The notes beneath the pieces are model-generated. The model had not been told where the DNA came from and ran no database searches. It saw nothing but the letters and a program-made list of their open reading frames with translations. DNA of 64,000 bases from Bacteroidota bacterium. Its GTDB lineage: Bacteria > Bacteroidota > Bacteroidia > Bacteroidales > P3. The stretch covers positions 1 through 64,000 of the forward strand of contig JAFNAR010000003.1 of NCBI GenBank assembly GCA_017860255.1. The letters run 5' to 3'. Of the stretch, positions 17,744 to 27,334 are shown piece after piece (the first letter of the stretch is position 1; the number at the start of each line of letters is the position of its first letter). A program made the position numbers and the translations under genes.

Positions 17744-17778
17744 ATATAGTGCGGGATGTATTCTATCCCGCACTATAT
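17744..17778 (+). terminator. Hairpin at the left border of the RHS island
   Basis: A perfect 14-bp stem (17744-17757 with 17765-17778) has the core GTGCGGGAT and a 7-nt loop. It has no clear T-run, so its terminator role is less certain. The same 9-bp core with another 7-nt loop occurs at 26140-26164, at the other end of the RHS gene group. Confidence 0.65.
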
Positions 17779-17839
17779 GAATAGAGACATAATATTGTTA
17801 TAATATGTTAAAATAAATTAAGTGTACAATATTTTGTTG

Positions 17840-17847
17840 TATGTTTG
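17840..17847 (+). promoter_or_regulatory. Putative -7 box of the RHS operon
   Basis: TATGTTTG matches TAnnTTTG and lies 23 bp before the ATG at 17871. No TTTG is seen at the expected -33 position. It is the only -7-like box between the border hairpin and the first island gene. Confidence 0.4.
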
Positions 17848-17870
17848 TCCTTGATTAAAATTAATTTCTT

Positions 17871-18314
17871 ATGCAAAAAAAACTTATTTTAACAGTGGTT
17901 TCTCTGTTCTTTTCATGTATTTTGTATTCACAAACAAATTTTAGTTTTGATTACGATGCTAATGGTAACAGAATAAAGAGGGAGGTTATAGTTATACCTT
18001 CCAAAATGGCATATTCTCAAATGCCTAATGATAGTATTGTTGATGATAAAGCAACAATCAATATAATTGAGAGAGATGATATAAAAATCTATCCAAATCC
18101 AACAAAAGGTGATTTAAACATAGAATTGAATACAACTTCTGATATTCAGAAAATACAAATAAACATAATTAGTATAAAAGGTCAACTACTCTATAATACA
18201 GATGTAGTGCAAAGAGCTTATAATTTAGATTTGTCTTCGTTTGCACAAGGAGCATATATCTTAATAATGCAAGTTAATGATAAAAAATATGAGTGGAAAA
18301 TAATAAAAGAATAG
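17871..18314 (+). CDS. Small T9SS protein with a single YD-repeat motif
   Basis: The 147-residue product has a signal peptide (cut near CILYSQ). It continues directly with FSFDYDANGNRIKRE, which matches one YD/RHS repeat, and ends in a type A sorting domain (IKIYPNPTKGDLNIEL, SSFAQGAYILI). The RHS gene begins 4 bp downstream and lacks a sorting domain of its own. From context this protein may be a surface anchor or secretion partner for the RHS protein. Signal plus YD motif plus T9SS tail also looks like a highly collapsed RHS gene. Confidence 0.75.
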   Translation: MQKKLILTVVSLFFSCILYSQTNFSFDYDANGNRIKREVIVIPSKMAYSQMPNDSIVDDKATINIIERDDIKIYPNPTKGDLNIELNTTSDIQKIQINIISIKGQLLYNTDVVQRAYNLDLSSFAQGAYILIMQVNDKKYEWKIIKE

Positions 18315-18318
18315 TACT

Positions 18319-21300
18319 ATGAATAAGAAGACATACTTTTTAATATTAAGCTTAGCTATATTTTCTTTTACTAAAATCTTTTCTCAAGACACATCAAAAT
18401 CATTAGGAAAAATAGAAGGAAATATAGATGTATCAGCAACAGGAGGAGCAGTATATACTATTCCAATAGCAGTACCTCCTGGAACAAAAGGAATGCAGCC
18501 AAATATTACTTTAACCTATAATAGTCAAGCAGGAATAGGAATGATGGGGAAAGGTTGGAACATTAGTGGCTTATCAGCAATTTCAAGAGGAGGAAAAACA
18601 TTTTATCATGACAATAAAAATGAAAAGATAAAATTTGACGACACAGACCATTTTATATCAGATGGGATGACATTAATTCCTGTTAATGGTAGTAATGGAG
18701 CAGAAGGCACTGAATACAGAACAGAAATAGAATCATATGTTAGGTTTTATTCAAGAGGCAGAATAGGCAATAGTCCAGAGAGATTTGAAGCACAAATGAA
18801 GAATGGAAGTATTGCAGAATATGGATCAAGTCCAAATTCTCGATATAATACATTAGAAAGAAATAATAATGCATTAGAAATAACTGAAGAACCACTTACA
18901 TGGAATATCTCTAAGATTACAGATGAATTTGGAAACTATATGACCTTTACATATATTAACAATTCAACCACAGGAGATTTCTTAATATCAGAAATAAAGT
19001 ATACAGGTAATGTAGCAGCCAATCAGGCACCATATAATAAAGTTGTATTTGAATATGAGGATTATGCTAATTTTGTCCCTTATTATTTTGATGGGGTACA
19101 ATATCGTAAAACTAAAAGATTAAAAAGAATAAAGACATATGTAGAAAATGATCAATTAGTAAAAACATATGAGATATTTTATGGCACAAATACATTAAAT
19201 TCATTATTTTCTGTTTCAGAAATAAAAGAAATAAATGATGTAGGAGAAGAATTAAATTCAACAAAATTTAATTGGGATTTATCAGATATTTGGACATTTG
19301 ATAATAATAGCACGGTTAATGGATTGAATTTTGATGATTTTAATGTGAATATGCCAGCAAATACTAAAGCTAAATTTGCTGTTGGAGATATTGATGGAAA
19401 TGGATATACTGATATAGTAGTTATTGGTAATAGAGCAGGTAATGCTGAGGGGTTAAAGATATATTATTATAAAAATGATGGAGGTAGTTTTGATTTGTTG
19501 AAAGAAGATGCATGTTCTGATCTTATATCTAATTTTGTTAATAATGGGTCGAATTATTTTAAGTTTTTAACACTAATTGATTGGGATAAGGATGGTAGAG
19601 ATGAATTATGGTGTTTTTATAATATGGAATTTAGAATTTATAAGTGGGATGATATTAATAATACTTTTAAAAAGATAAGTCAATTTAGTGATGGAGGATA
19701 TCTAAATACGATGCAAGGTGGCTATTTTTATGGCAATTCAATTGTAGGATATCCTTTTACTGAAATAAATGGAGATGGTATTATAGATTTGTTAAGAGTA
19801 TCTGTATATCCAGGTTATTTTTATTATAGATTTGGAAATTATGATGGTAGTCTCAACCCTATTAATAATAATGGAGGAAGTAGTCAGCCATCTTTAGCAT
19901 CATTAGATTTAAATGCATGCAGAATATTAACAGGAGATGTTAATGGTGATGGCATGAGTGACATAATATATTTTCTTCAAACTGTAGTTCGTGTAAGCTT
20001 AGCAAATGGTAATGGTTTTGATCCTCCTACTGTTTGGAGTACAAACTTTACTGCTAATGACAGTTGGACTAAAGCAAATGATATACAAATAGTAGATATT
20101 AATGGTGATGGAATGGCTGACATTGCGGGATTTGGTAATGCACAATTTATTGTTCATCTTTCTAATGGTAAGTCTGGATTTGTAGAAGCAAGTTCTTATT
20201 TCTTTGATGTTCCTCCATATAATAGTGCTTATCCTGCTAGTACTATTCCAGATGCGAGTTATTGTCCTAATTATTTTCTTGATTTAAATAATGATGGATT
20301 AATAGATATATTAAAATTCACGCTTTTCAATACTTATTGCTATTTAAATACAGGAAATTCCTTTGTTATGACACATAATTCAAATTTATGCTCAGGAAAA
20401 TATAAAGAAGCTTCACCAAGGATAATTTCTGATTTTAATGGAGACAAGCTTGCAGATATAATGCAAATATCACAAAATGGATCAACAAAAATATATTATG
20501 GAGGGAAAAACGACAATATACTATTAAATACAATTACTGATTCTTATAATAATAAGATAGCAATAAACTATAATTTTTATCGAAATTCATATTATGGACA
20601 AGAATTTTCTTACCCGTTTGGAACTATATCTACTATAGAATTAGTTAATAATGTTAAATACATTTCTATGAATAATATAGTTTCAGATAAACAATATGTC
20701 TTTAAAGAATCTGTGTATAATTATCGAGGAAGGGGAAATCTAGGATTTAGAAATTTAGAAATCAAAGATTTGATAAATCAAACGACAACTTGTAAATATT
20801 TTGTATTAAATTCTAACGTTGCATTTTTATTGCCTCTCTGTGATACATTTAGATATGATCTTATTTCAGATAAATATATTTCTACTGCCTATACTTTTGA
20901 TATATCAAATATTAATAATTTCAAAATAAATAAGACTAAAGAAATTATTACAGACTTGTTTGGTCTTAATAAGAATGAGACATTATGGGATTATGATTTA
21001 AATGGTAATATTACTAAAGAAACTAAAACCATTTTTGATATTAATAATATTCTTAATAATAATCAAACGACGAAAATAATTGCTTACACATCAGTAGGAA
21101 ATTATAATTTTAAAATTTCAGGAATAGGGACTACTATTAGAAAAGGTAGAGTTATTGAAAAAGTTGATTCTACAAAATTTGAGTATAATGGTAATAAATT
21201 GACACGGCAACGTAAAATATTTACGAATGATACTTTAAATTATGATATTGAATATGATATTACTCAATATGACTTTTTTGGTAATCCTAAAAAGATATAT

Positions 21301-24300
21301 CATAAAACAATAAGACCAAGTATGATAAGACCAACGACATTATCATATGATAGTAAAGGTAGATGGATACTAACAGAAGTAAATCATTTAAACAATGTTA
21401 CCTCTTACATTTATGAGCCCAAATATGGAAATTGTATTCAAAAAACAGTAAAAGGAGCTACTTCAAAATATGAATTTAATAATTGGGGAAAACTTGTAAA
21501 AACTACTTCTCCTGAGGGAGATACAATTAACATAACTTATTTATGGGATAATTCAATTCCTGATGCATTGTATAAAATACAGACAATATCCAATATAACA
21601 GGTTCAAGTTATAAAATTTATGACTACCTTGATAGAGAAATTCAATCATACTCTAATAGAGATAATCTTAATGGTGTGTTCTATGATACACGTTATAATA
21701 TAAAGGGATTATTATTGAAAAAGTCGCAGCCTTTTACTTCTACAACAACAGAGAATAATAAAATATGGACAGAGTATACGTATGATAATAGAAACAGAAT
21801 ATTAACAGAAACAGGAAGTTTAATAGATAATCAATATACTTATAATGATGGCAATAATTCAATCTCCATATTTAATAATCTAAATTCTTCTACATCAACA
21901 AAACAATACGATTATCTAGGGCGTGTAATTAAAGCAACAGATGCAGGAGGAGAAATAAATTATACTTATACTCTTTCTGGTAAGATTACAAAAATAGTAT
22001 CTAATAATAACACTACTACAATATTGTATGATGAGGCGGGAAATAGAAAAAGTTTAACTGAACCAAATAGTGGAACTATTGCCACCTGGTATAATGGTTT
22101 TGGAGATATTACAGTAAATTGTGATAATAAAAGCATAGTAACACGAAATAATTATAATACGAAAGGGCAGCTTGTAAGTAAAATTATAAGTGATAACACT
22201 GATTCACAAATTTCCAATTATACTTACTTTACATCTGGCGAAATCTCTTCAATAGGATTGTTGTCATCGGTAATAACTAACACTCCTAATTGCACAATAA
22301 GTTACCAATATGATAATCTAACGAGGTTAAAAAAAGAGACTCAAATAATAGATGGGCATAGTTTTGTTAAGGATATTACATATAATAATAAAGGACTTGT
22401 TTCAGAAGTAAAATACCCAAGCTATGATAATATAGACGCAAACAGGATAAGAATACAATACACTTATAATAATAGAGGAAAATTATCTCAAATAAATAAA
22501 GATCAAAACATGCTCTGGCAGTTAGGAAGTTGTAATGAATTAGGGATGCCCTATAGAGTTACTTATGGGAATAATACAGGAACAAAATTTCAATATGATG
22601 AGAATTATCAACTAAAAGCTATTACCTCAGGAACATTAGTGGAACCGTTACCTAATGTTCCAGGACAACCTTTTGAACCACGACCTTTAGGAATTTTAAT
22701 TTCTTTGCCTCCTGCATTTATGGATGTTAGTAACAACATTCAGCGATTGTATTATGGATATAATAATAATGGGCTTATGAATTATAGAGCAGATTCAATT
22801 ACTAACCAAAAGGAAATTTTTAATTATGATAATTTAAATAGACTAACTTCAATAACTCTTCCTAATCAAATATCTTTACTTGCAAAACAAACTGATATTA
22901 ATTATAATAATATTGGGAATATACTAATCAAAGATGATGTAGGAGAATATAATTATTCTATTAATAATCCAAATGCAGTTACAGGAATAGAAAATAGCTA
23001 TAATGGAGCAATTCCTTATCCCTTAATGATGCATACAATAAATACAGAAGAATTAAATACGACTTATAATATTTTCAACAAAATATCAAACATTACGCAA
23101 GGAAATAAAGAATTATCATTTATCTATAATCCATATCAACAAAGAATTAAAACCATATATAAAGAAAACAATGCTATCACTAAAACAAAATATTTTGTAG
23201 ATGATTATGAATGTATTATATCTCCAAATGGGAATGTAAAAGAACTTGTTTATATACCTACTCCTTATGGAGCAACAATAATAGATGTTAAGGAAAATAT
23301 ATCTAATAATGTAACCGATAGTATTTATTATATATTAGTCGATCATTTGAGAAGTTATGATGTTGTTGTTAACCAACTTGGACAAGTCAGAGAACGATAT
23401 AGCTTTGATGCTTGGGGTAATAGACGTATGGCAACAAATTGGGGGATAAAAGATCAATCTGCTAATCATTTGTTTGATAGAGGTTTTACAGGACATGAAC
23501 ATTTAGATTGTTTTGAACTAATTAATATGAATGGAAGATTGTATGATCCAGTACTTGGACGATTTCTTTCTCCTGATAATTTTGTTCAAGTCCCGGATTT
23601 TACACAAAGCTTTAACAGATATTCTTATTGTTTAAATAATCCATTAATGTATACCGATCCTTCTGGAGAGTGGTTCGGTATTGATGATTTAGTTATTGCA
23701 GGTGCAGGATTTATTTTTAATTATGTTGGTTACGGAATCTCTAATGATGATTGGGGGTTAAATGCTATTGGGGCAGGAGCTTTAGGGGCTGTAAGTGCAT
23801 GGATAGGATTTAACACAGCAGGAATGGCAACAGGAGCACTAAACTCAAATACATGGATGCAAATTGGTTGTATGGCAGTCAATACTGTGGGTAATAGTTT
23901 AATGCCTCCAATGACAATACCATTAGGTGAAAATGCAGGTCTCAATTTATCTGTTGGAATAGGATTGGGAGCAAATGGAAAACTAACTGTAATTAATAGC
24001 TTGAATTTTTATAGTACTGATGGCGATGGAAATACTTCAATTTATTTTGGATTAGGAGCTAGTGAAGGATTTACTTCTTATGGAGGAGGATTTACAATAG
24101 AAGGATATGGAGCATCTTATTATAGTACTTTATATACAGGAAATTATGCACAAACAACAGGTAGATTGACTCTCAATTTTGATAAAGTTTCTTTTAGTTT
24201 GGAAAACGATTTTCTCTCAGGAACTGGAGATAAATGGAGGACAAATGCATTTGAATTATCTGTAGGAGAGTTCGTCTTTGGAGGGAATATTTTTACAAAT

Positions 24301-24636
24301 GCTGGAGAAGCGGAAAATACAAAAATTGATGGGACGCTTGATATTGATACAAAGGCATTATCTCCAATTTATGGAGCAAATAGACCTAAAGGAGATAAAC
24401 CCATGGGAGCTTGGAAGATTGGTAAAGTTTATTCTAGTCCTTTATGGGTAGGTTACAAAAAAGGAAACTTTGTTACAAAAATAGGTTACAGTCATAAAGT
24501 ATTTCAGGATTTAACTCAAAATGGAGTTCATAAATGGGTGCCTTTTGGAAGACAACAGTATTATTTAGATTATTCAGAATTTAAAACAGGTTTTTATAAT
24601 TATTCTGGTTATAATAACCCTTATTCCTTATATTAA
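18319..24636 (+). CDS. RHS/YD-repeat polymorphic-toxin-like protein
   Basis: The 2105-residue protein has a signal peptide and an SpvB-like N-terminal region (residues about 30-330, with GGAVYTIPIAVPPG and NSQAGIGMMGKGWNISG). FG-GAP/VCBS repeats follow at about 350-720 (GDIDGNGYTDIVV, GDVNGDGMSDIIYF, VDINGDGMADIAGFG), then YD repeats at about 850-1640. The RHS-associated core spans about 1670-1780 and contains GRLYDPVLGRFLSPDN and NPLMYTDPSGEW. The roughly 325-residue tip starts with a Gly/Ala-rich hydrophobic stretch and ends with GYSHKVFQDLTQNGVHKW. From memory this end resembles the polymorphic toxin type 23 domain. A tip copy and paired lipoproteins follow. Confidence 0.88.
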   Translation: MNKKTYFLILSLAIFSFTKIFSQDTSKSLGKIEGNIDVSATGGAVYTIPIAVPPGTKGMQPNITLTYNSQAGIGMMGKGWNISGLSAISRGGKTFYHDNKNEKIKFDDTDHFISDGMTLIPVNGSNGAEGTEYRTEIESYVRFYSRGRIGNSPERFEAQMKNGSIAEYGSSPNSRYNTLERNNNALEITEEPLTWNISKITDEFGNYMTFTYINNSTTGDFLISEIKYTGNVAANQAPYNKVVFEYEDYANFVPYYFDGVQYRKTKRLKRIKTYVENDQLVKTYEIFYGTNTLNSLFSVSEIKEINDVGEELNSTKFNWDLSDIWTFDNNSTVNGLNFDDFNVNMPANTKAKFAVGDIDGNGYTDIVVIGNRAGNAEGLKIYYYKNDGGSFDLLKEDACSDLISNFVNNGSNYFKFLTLIDWDKDGRDELWCFYNMEFRIYKWDDINNTFKKISQFSDGGYLNTMQGGYFYGNSIVGYPFTEINGDGIIDLLRVSVYPGYFYYRFGNYDGSLNPINNNGGSSQPSLASLDLNACRILTGDVNGDGMSDIIYFLQTVVRVSLANGNGFDPPTVWSTNFTANDSWTKANDIQIVDINGDGMADIAGFGNAQFIVHLSNGKSGFVEASSYFFDVPPYNSAYPASTIPDASYCPNYFLDLNNDGLIDILKFTLFNTYCYLNTGNSFVMTHNSNLCSGKYKEASPRIISDFNGDKLADIMQISQNGSTKIYYGGKNDNILLNTITDSYNNKIAINYNFYRNSYYGQEFSYPFGTISTIELVNNVKYISMNNIVSDKQYVFKESVYNYRGRGNLGFRNLEIKDLINQTTTCKYFVLNSNVAFLLPLCDTFRYDLISDKYISTAYTFDISNINNFKINKTKEIITDLFGLNKNETLWDYDLNGNITKETKTIFDINNILNNNQTTKIIAYTSVGNYNFKISGIGTTIRKGRVIEKVDSTKFEYNGNKLTRQRKIFTNDTLNYDIEYDITQYDFFGNPKKIYHKTIRPSMIRPTTLSYDSKGRWILTEVNHLNNVTSYIYEPKYGNCIQKTVKGATSKYEFNNWGKLVKTTSPEGDTINITYLWDNSIPDALYKIQTISNITGSSYKIYDYLDREIQSYSNRDNLNGVFYDTRYNIKGLLLKKSQPFTSTTTENNKIWTEYTYDNRNRILTETGSLIDNQYTYNDGNNSISIFNNLNSSTSTKQYDYLGRVIKATDAGGEINYTYTLSGKITKIVSNNNTTTILYDEAGNRKSLTEPNSGTIATWYNGFGDITVNCDNKSIVTRNNYNTKGQLVSKIISDNTDSQISNYTYFTSGEISSIGLLSSVITNTPNCTISYQYDNLTRLKKETQIIDGHSFVKDITYNNKGLVSEVKYPSYDNIDANRIRIQYTYNNRGKLSQINKDQNMLWQLGSCNELGMPYRVTYGNNTGTKFQYDENYQLKAITSGTLVEPLPNVPGQPFEPRPLGILISLPPAFMDVSNNIQRLYYGYNNNGLMNYRADSITNQKEIFNYDNLNRLTSITLPNQISLLAKQTDINYNNIGNILIKDDVGEYNYSINNPNAVTGIENSYNGAIPYPLMMHTINTEELNTTYNIFNKISNITQGNKELSFIYNPYQQRIKTIYKENNAITKTKYFVDDYECIISPNGNVKELVYIPTPYGATIIDVKENISNNVTDSIYYILVDHLRSYDVVVNQLGQVRERYSFDAWGNRRMATNWGIKDQSANHLFDRGFTGHEHLDCFELINMNGRLYDPVLGRFLSPDNFVQVPDFTQSFNRYSYCLNNPLMYTDPSGEWFGIDDLVIAGAGFIFNYVGYGISNDDWGLNAIGAGALGAVSAWIGFNTAGMATGALNSNTWMQIGCMAVNTVGNSLMPPMTIPLGENAGLNLSVGIGLGANGKLTVINSLNFYSTDGDGNTSIYFGLGASEGFTSYGGGFTIEGYGASYYSTLYTGNYAQTTGRLTLNFDKVSFSLENDFLSGTGDKWRTNAFELSVGEFVFGGNIFTNAGEAENTKIDGTLDIDTKALSPIYGANRPKGDKPMGAWKIGKVYSSPLWVGYKKGNFVTKIGYSHKVFQDLTQNGVHKWVPFGRQQYYLDYSEFKTGFYNYSGYNNPYSLY

Positions 24637-24656
24637 TATTTTAAAATTGATTGAAT

Positions 24657-25274
24657 ATGAAAAATATATTTATAAGCGCTATAATGTGTTTTATCCTTTT
24701 TAGTAGTTGTGCACCTATGTCATATAGGTATGTTAAAAGTTATAGCTCAAACAAGTTCGATAGGTGTACAGGATTAGATACATTAATTAACATTAATGGA
24801 TATTATAGATTACTAGAGAATAATGATACAATAAATATGATTTTTTTTAATGATGGGACTTATATAGAAAGGTTTGATTTAGAAAATTTACTTATTGAAA
24901 AAGATAGAAACGAAAAAAAACATTTACTTGGTTATTATGGTATTTATAATATTGTTTCTGATACAATAAAAATAGAATTGATTTCTAAAGGTTCTTTGAA
25001 TATGATGTCTTCAATAAGAATGGTTTGGTATATAATAAAAGACAAAGAAACATTAGAACATATTTACTCAAATGGCTTATATTTTACTGATAATGGCTCT
25101 TATAATTATAAAGAATTCTTTCCTGCTAAAAATAGTTATGCTAAATTTAACCTCTTAAACGAACTTCCTTCAAATGAATGTAGACTTAAAAAAGATAAAT
25201 TCTTTTGGGAAGATAAAAAAGAATGGAAGGAATATATGGATAGTTTGAAATTAAAGAAGAAGAATAAGAAATAG
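24657..25274 (+). CDS. RHS-associated lipoprotein, candidate immunity protein 1
   Basis: The 205-residue protein (ATG 24657, preferred to a TTG two codons upstream) has a lipoprotein signal with FSSCAP. The soluble part has a ININGYYRL strand, a FFNDGTYIERF strand and a C-terminus ending DKFFWEDKKEWKEYMDSLK. That tail is almost identical in the 25445 protein. It starts 20 bp after the RHS gene. In polymorphic toxin systems the gene after the toxin tip is usually its immunity protein, and lipid anchoring fits protection in the periplasm. The immunity role is inferred from position only. Confidence 0.6.
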   Translation: MKNIFISAIMCFILFSSCAPMSYRYVKSYSSNKFDRCTGLDTLININGYYRLLENNDTINMIFFNDGTYIERFDLENLLIEKDRNEKKHLLGYYGIYNIVSDTIKIELISKGSLNMMSSIRMVWYIIKDKETLEHIYSNGLYFTDNGSYNYKEFFPAKNSYAKFNLLNELPSNECRLKKDKFFWEDKKEWKEYMDSLKLKKKNKK

Positions 25275-25292
25275 AAGAGAAGCTTGTTTTGC

Positions 25293-25442
25293 TATAGTCA
25301 TAAAGTATTTCAGGATTTAACTCAAAATGGAGTTCATAAATGGATGCCTTTTGGAAGACAACAGTATTATTTAGATTATTCAGAATTTAAAACAGGTTTT
25401 TATAATTATTCTGGCTTTAAGAACCCTTATTCTTTTTATTAA
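25293..25442 (+). pseudogene. Orphan copy of the RHS C-terminal tip
   Basis: These 150 bp encode the same 49 residues and stop as the end of the RHS gene (24487-24636). By hand count there are 7 base differences. The changes include V to M and YNN to FKN, and the length is unchanged. No start codon or core domain precedes it. The copy sits between the two paralogous lipoprotein genes, in the same relation to its lipoprotein as the full RHS gene has to the first one. This is the pattern of displaced tip-immunity cassettes in RHS loci. Confidence 0.85.
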
Positions 25443-25444
25443 TC

Positions 25445-26065
25445 ATGAAAAAAATATTATTAATATTAATAACAACTATTCTTTTCAGTGGTTGTGTAGG
25501 AATTAGTACTTATAATAATTTAAAAACTGAGTATTCTTATTTGAAATTTAACAACAAGCCTAATAAGACAAAGGGGTTATTTAATATAAATGGCTGTTAT
25601 AAAGAAACTGATAATAATAATTTTACCTCCTACTTTATGCTTTTTGAAGATGGTTCTTATACTCATCAAGTGTTTTTTGATACAAATAACAATATTATTG
25701 GGTATTCGACAGGAGGCGTATATCAACTATATGGAGACACTATTATAGTGCAGATGATAAATAAAGGTGTTGGTTTAACAGTATCTTCTTATGCTGAAAT
25801 ATGGTTTAAAATAATTGATAAAAATACATTGAAATTAATTTATTTTGCAATGGAAACTACCACCGTAGAAAATTATAAATCCATATCTTATTTAAATCCA
25901 TATGATCTTTCAAAATATAAAAGTCTCTATGCTACATTTATTCCATTAGATTCAATACCTGAATTTAACAATGGACTTAAGAAAGATAAATTCTTTTGGG
26001 AAGACGAAAAGGAATGGAAAGAGTATATGGATAGTTTGAAATTAAAGAAGAAAAAGAATGAATAA
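25445..26065 (+). CDS. RHS-associated lipoprotein, candidate immunity protein 2
   Basis: The 206-residue protein has a signal with FSGCVG and the same plan as the 24657 protein: NINGCYKE, a FEDGSYTHQVFF strand, GVYQLYGDTIIVQMINKG, and the shared tail KDKFFWEDEKEWKEYMDSLK. Apart from the tail the two are clearly diverged, as expected for immunity proteins tracking different toxins. It begins 2 bp after the orphan tip. No other family was recognised. Confidence 0.6.
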   Translation: MKKILLILITTILFSGCVGISTYNNLKTEYSYLKFNNKPNKTKGLFNINGCYKETDNNNFTSYFMLFEDGSYTHQVFFDTNNNIIGYSTGGVYQLYGDTIIVQMINKGVGLTVSSYAEIWFKIIDKNTLKLIYFAMETTTVENYKSISYLNPYDLSKYKSLYATFIPLDSIPEFNNGLKKDKFFWEDEKEWKEYMDSLKLKKKKNE

Positions 26066-26139
26066 CCAATCTGTCATAAATGGACTAACTGCCACTACAA
26101 TCAGTAGGAGAAAACATTCAGAAATGTGTATATTTGGTC

Positions 26140-26171
26140 GTGCGGGATATTAACTATCCCGCACTTCTTTA
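26140..26171 (+). terminator. Hairpin at the right border of the RHS island
   Basis: GTGCGGGAT (26140-26148) and ATCCCGCAC (26156-26164) form a perfect 9-bp stem with a 7-nt loop, followed by TTCTTTA. The core is identical to that of the left-border hairpin at 17744-17778. It can terminate transcription of the lipoprotein gene upstream. Confidence 0.7.
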
Positions 26172-26176
26172 TTATA

Positions 26177-26272
26177 AGGATTTTTAATCCGCAAGATGAA
26201 ACAATATTAAAAGAATATAAATATATAACAGATGATTTAAAAGAAATCGTTAATTTTGCGGGAAATAAATAG
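26177..26272 (+). pseudogene. C-terminal coding remnant after the border hairpin
   Basis: The frame ending in TAG at 26270-26272 encodes RIFNPQDETILKEYKYIT followed by DDLKEIVNFAGNK. Its composition is that of a real protein end, but it has no start codon with a normal leader, and the hairpin lies in its 5' part. It is probably the tail of a lost tip or immunity gene left behind by cassette turnover. I found no parent copy in the window. Confidence 0.4.
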
Positions 26273-26310
26273 AAGATAGTTTATGAATAAATTGAAACAA
26301 AATTTGGAAA

Positions 26311-27333
26311 ATGAAAGATAAAAGTCTCTTAAGTATAGGAGTTATAATGATTTCTATCCTAATTTCTTTTAATTCTTTTTCGCAGGAAAAGATTCTTTCA
26401 AAGAAGATTGTCTATGAGGTTAAGATTATGAACTCTCGTATTGAGCAGTCTGTGAAAAAGGATTCCATTGTTTATGATTATTTGGTTGATAAGAGGTTTT
26501 GGTGGCAAACAATTGATACAATAATTTCTCAAGTTAAATCAAAGAAACTTTATTTTAAGACTTCAGAGAGAGAAAACCTTGTTTTTGATTCCATAAAGAA
26601 AGATTTGCAAAAGAAATACTTAGCCTGCTTTAAGGATACTTTAACTGATAAGAAATTTCAAAAGCTTTTGGAAGAAGAAATCAGGGCAATTAAGTTTGAA
26701 GAAGAATGGACTTATAATCCTCAAACAATGTTAATCAATAAGAAAGTTATTGGCTACAACCCAATAATCACAAGAGATTCTGTTGTTCTTCAAGATGAAG
26801 ACCTTGTCCCTAAGGAATTTTTCCGTTTTGAGCTTGGTTGGATATATCCAAGTCTTAAGCCAGAGCTGAAAGACACTCTTTGTGTTGTGAGAAACATTCA
26901 TTTCACAATACCAATTTATAATAAGACTCCATATCACTGGTGGGATTCACATCTTGAACCAGAGTATTCACTTCCATATTTTGAATCATATATGCAAAAG
27001 GCAGAGCAGGGACAGATTAAGGTTTATGCTCAACCCAATTCAACTGAAAGCTACACAAGAGCTGAGATTATCAAACGCAAGCAGTTTGAGATGATGACTA
27101 CAATAGATACACAAGATATTTATGGTAATGATGTTCCAAAGGATACTATTATAAAAGGTAACTATAATACTGATAATTTGGACTATTTACGCTTTGGTGA
27201 TGAATGGTATTTTGATATTCCATCTTCACAATTTGTTAAAAACGTAAATTATCTTTCTCCAATGATTCAAATTATAGGAATGGATGGAGGTCTCAGGGGT
27301 TTAATGCCAATTTATTATTTGAGGAGGAGGTAA
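26311..27333 (+). CDS. GldN/PorN-like protein, first of a pair
   Basis: The 340-residue protein has a signal peptide (cut near NSFSQ). It carries two similar segments: residues about 130-185 (KFEEEWTYNPQTMLINKKVI, then FFRFELGWIYPSL) and about 285-340 (LRFGDEWYFDIPSSQFV, then RGLMPIYYLR). From memory these resemble the W-x-FD-x-x-x-S-x-x-x-V-x-I-x-G-I-x-P pattern of GldN, the periplasmic T9SS ring protein. True gldN sits beside gldK, gldL and gldM, which are absent here. A role in T9SS or gliding is therefore an inference. Confidence 0.5.
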   Translation: MKDKSLLSIGVIMISILISFNSFSQEKILSKKIVYEVKIMNSRIEQSVKKDSIVYDYLVDKRFWWQTIDTIISQVKSKKLYFKTSERENLVFDSIKKDLQKKYLACFKDTLTDKKFQKLLEEEIRAIKFEEEWTYNPQTMLINKKVIGYNPIITRDSVVLQDEDLVPKEFFRFELGWIYPSLKPELKDTLCVVRNIHFTIPIYNKTPYHWWDSHLEPEYSLPYFESYMQKAEQGQIKVYAQPNSTESYTRAEIIKRKQFEMMTTIDTQDIYGNDVPKDTIIKGNYNTDNLDYLRFGDEWYFDIPSSQFVKNVNYLSPMIQIIGMDGGLRGLMPIYYLRRR

Positions 27334-27334
27334 G

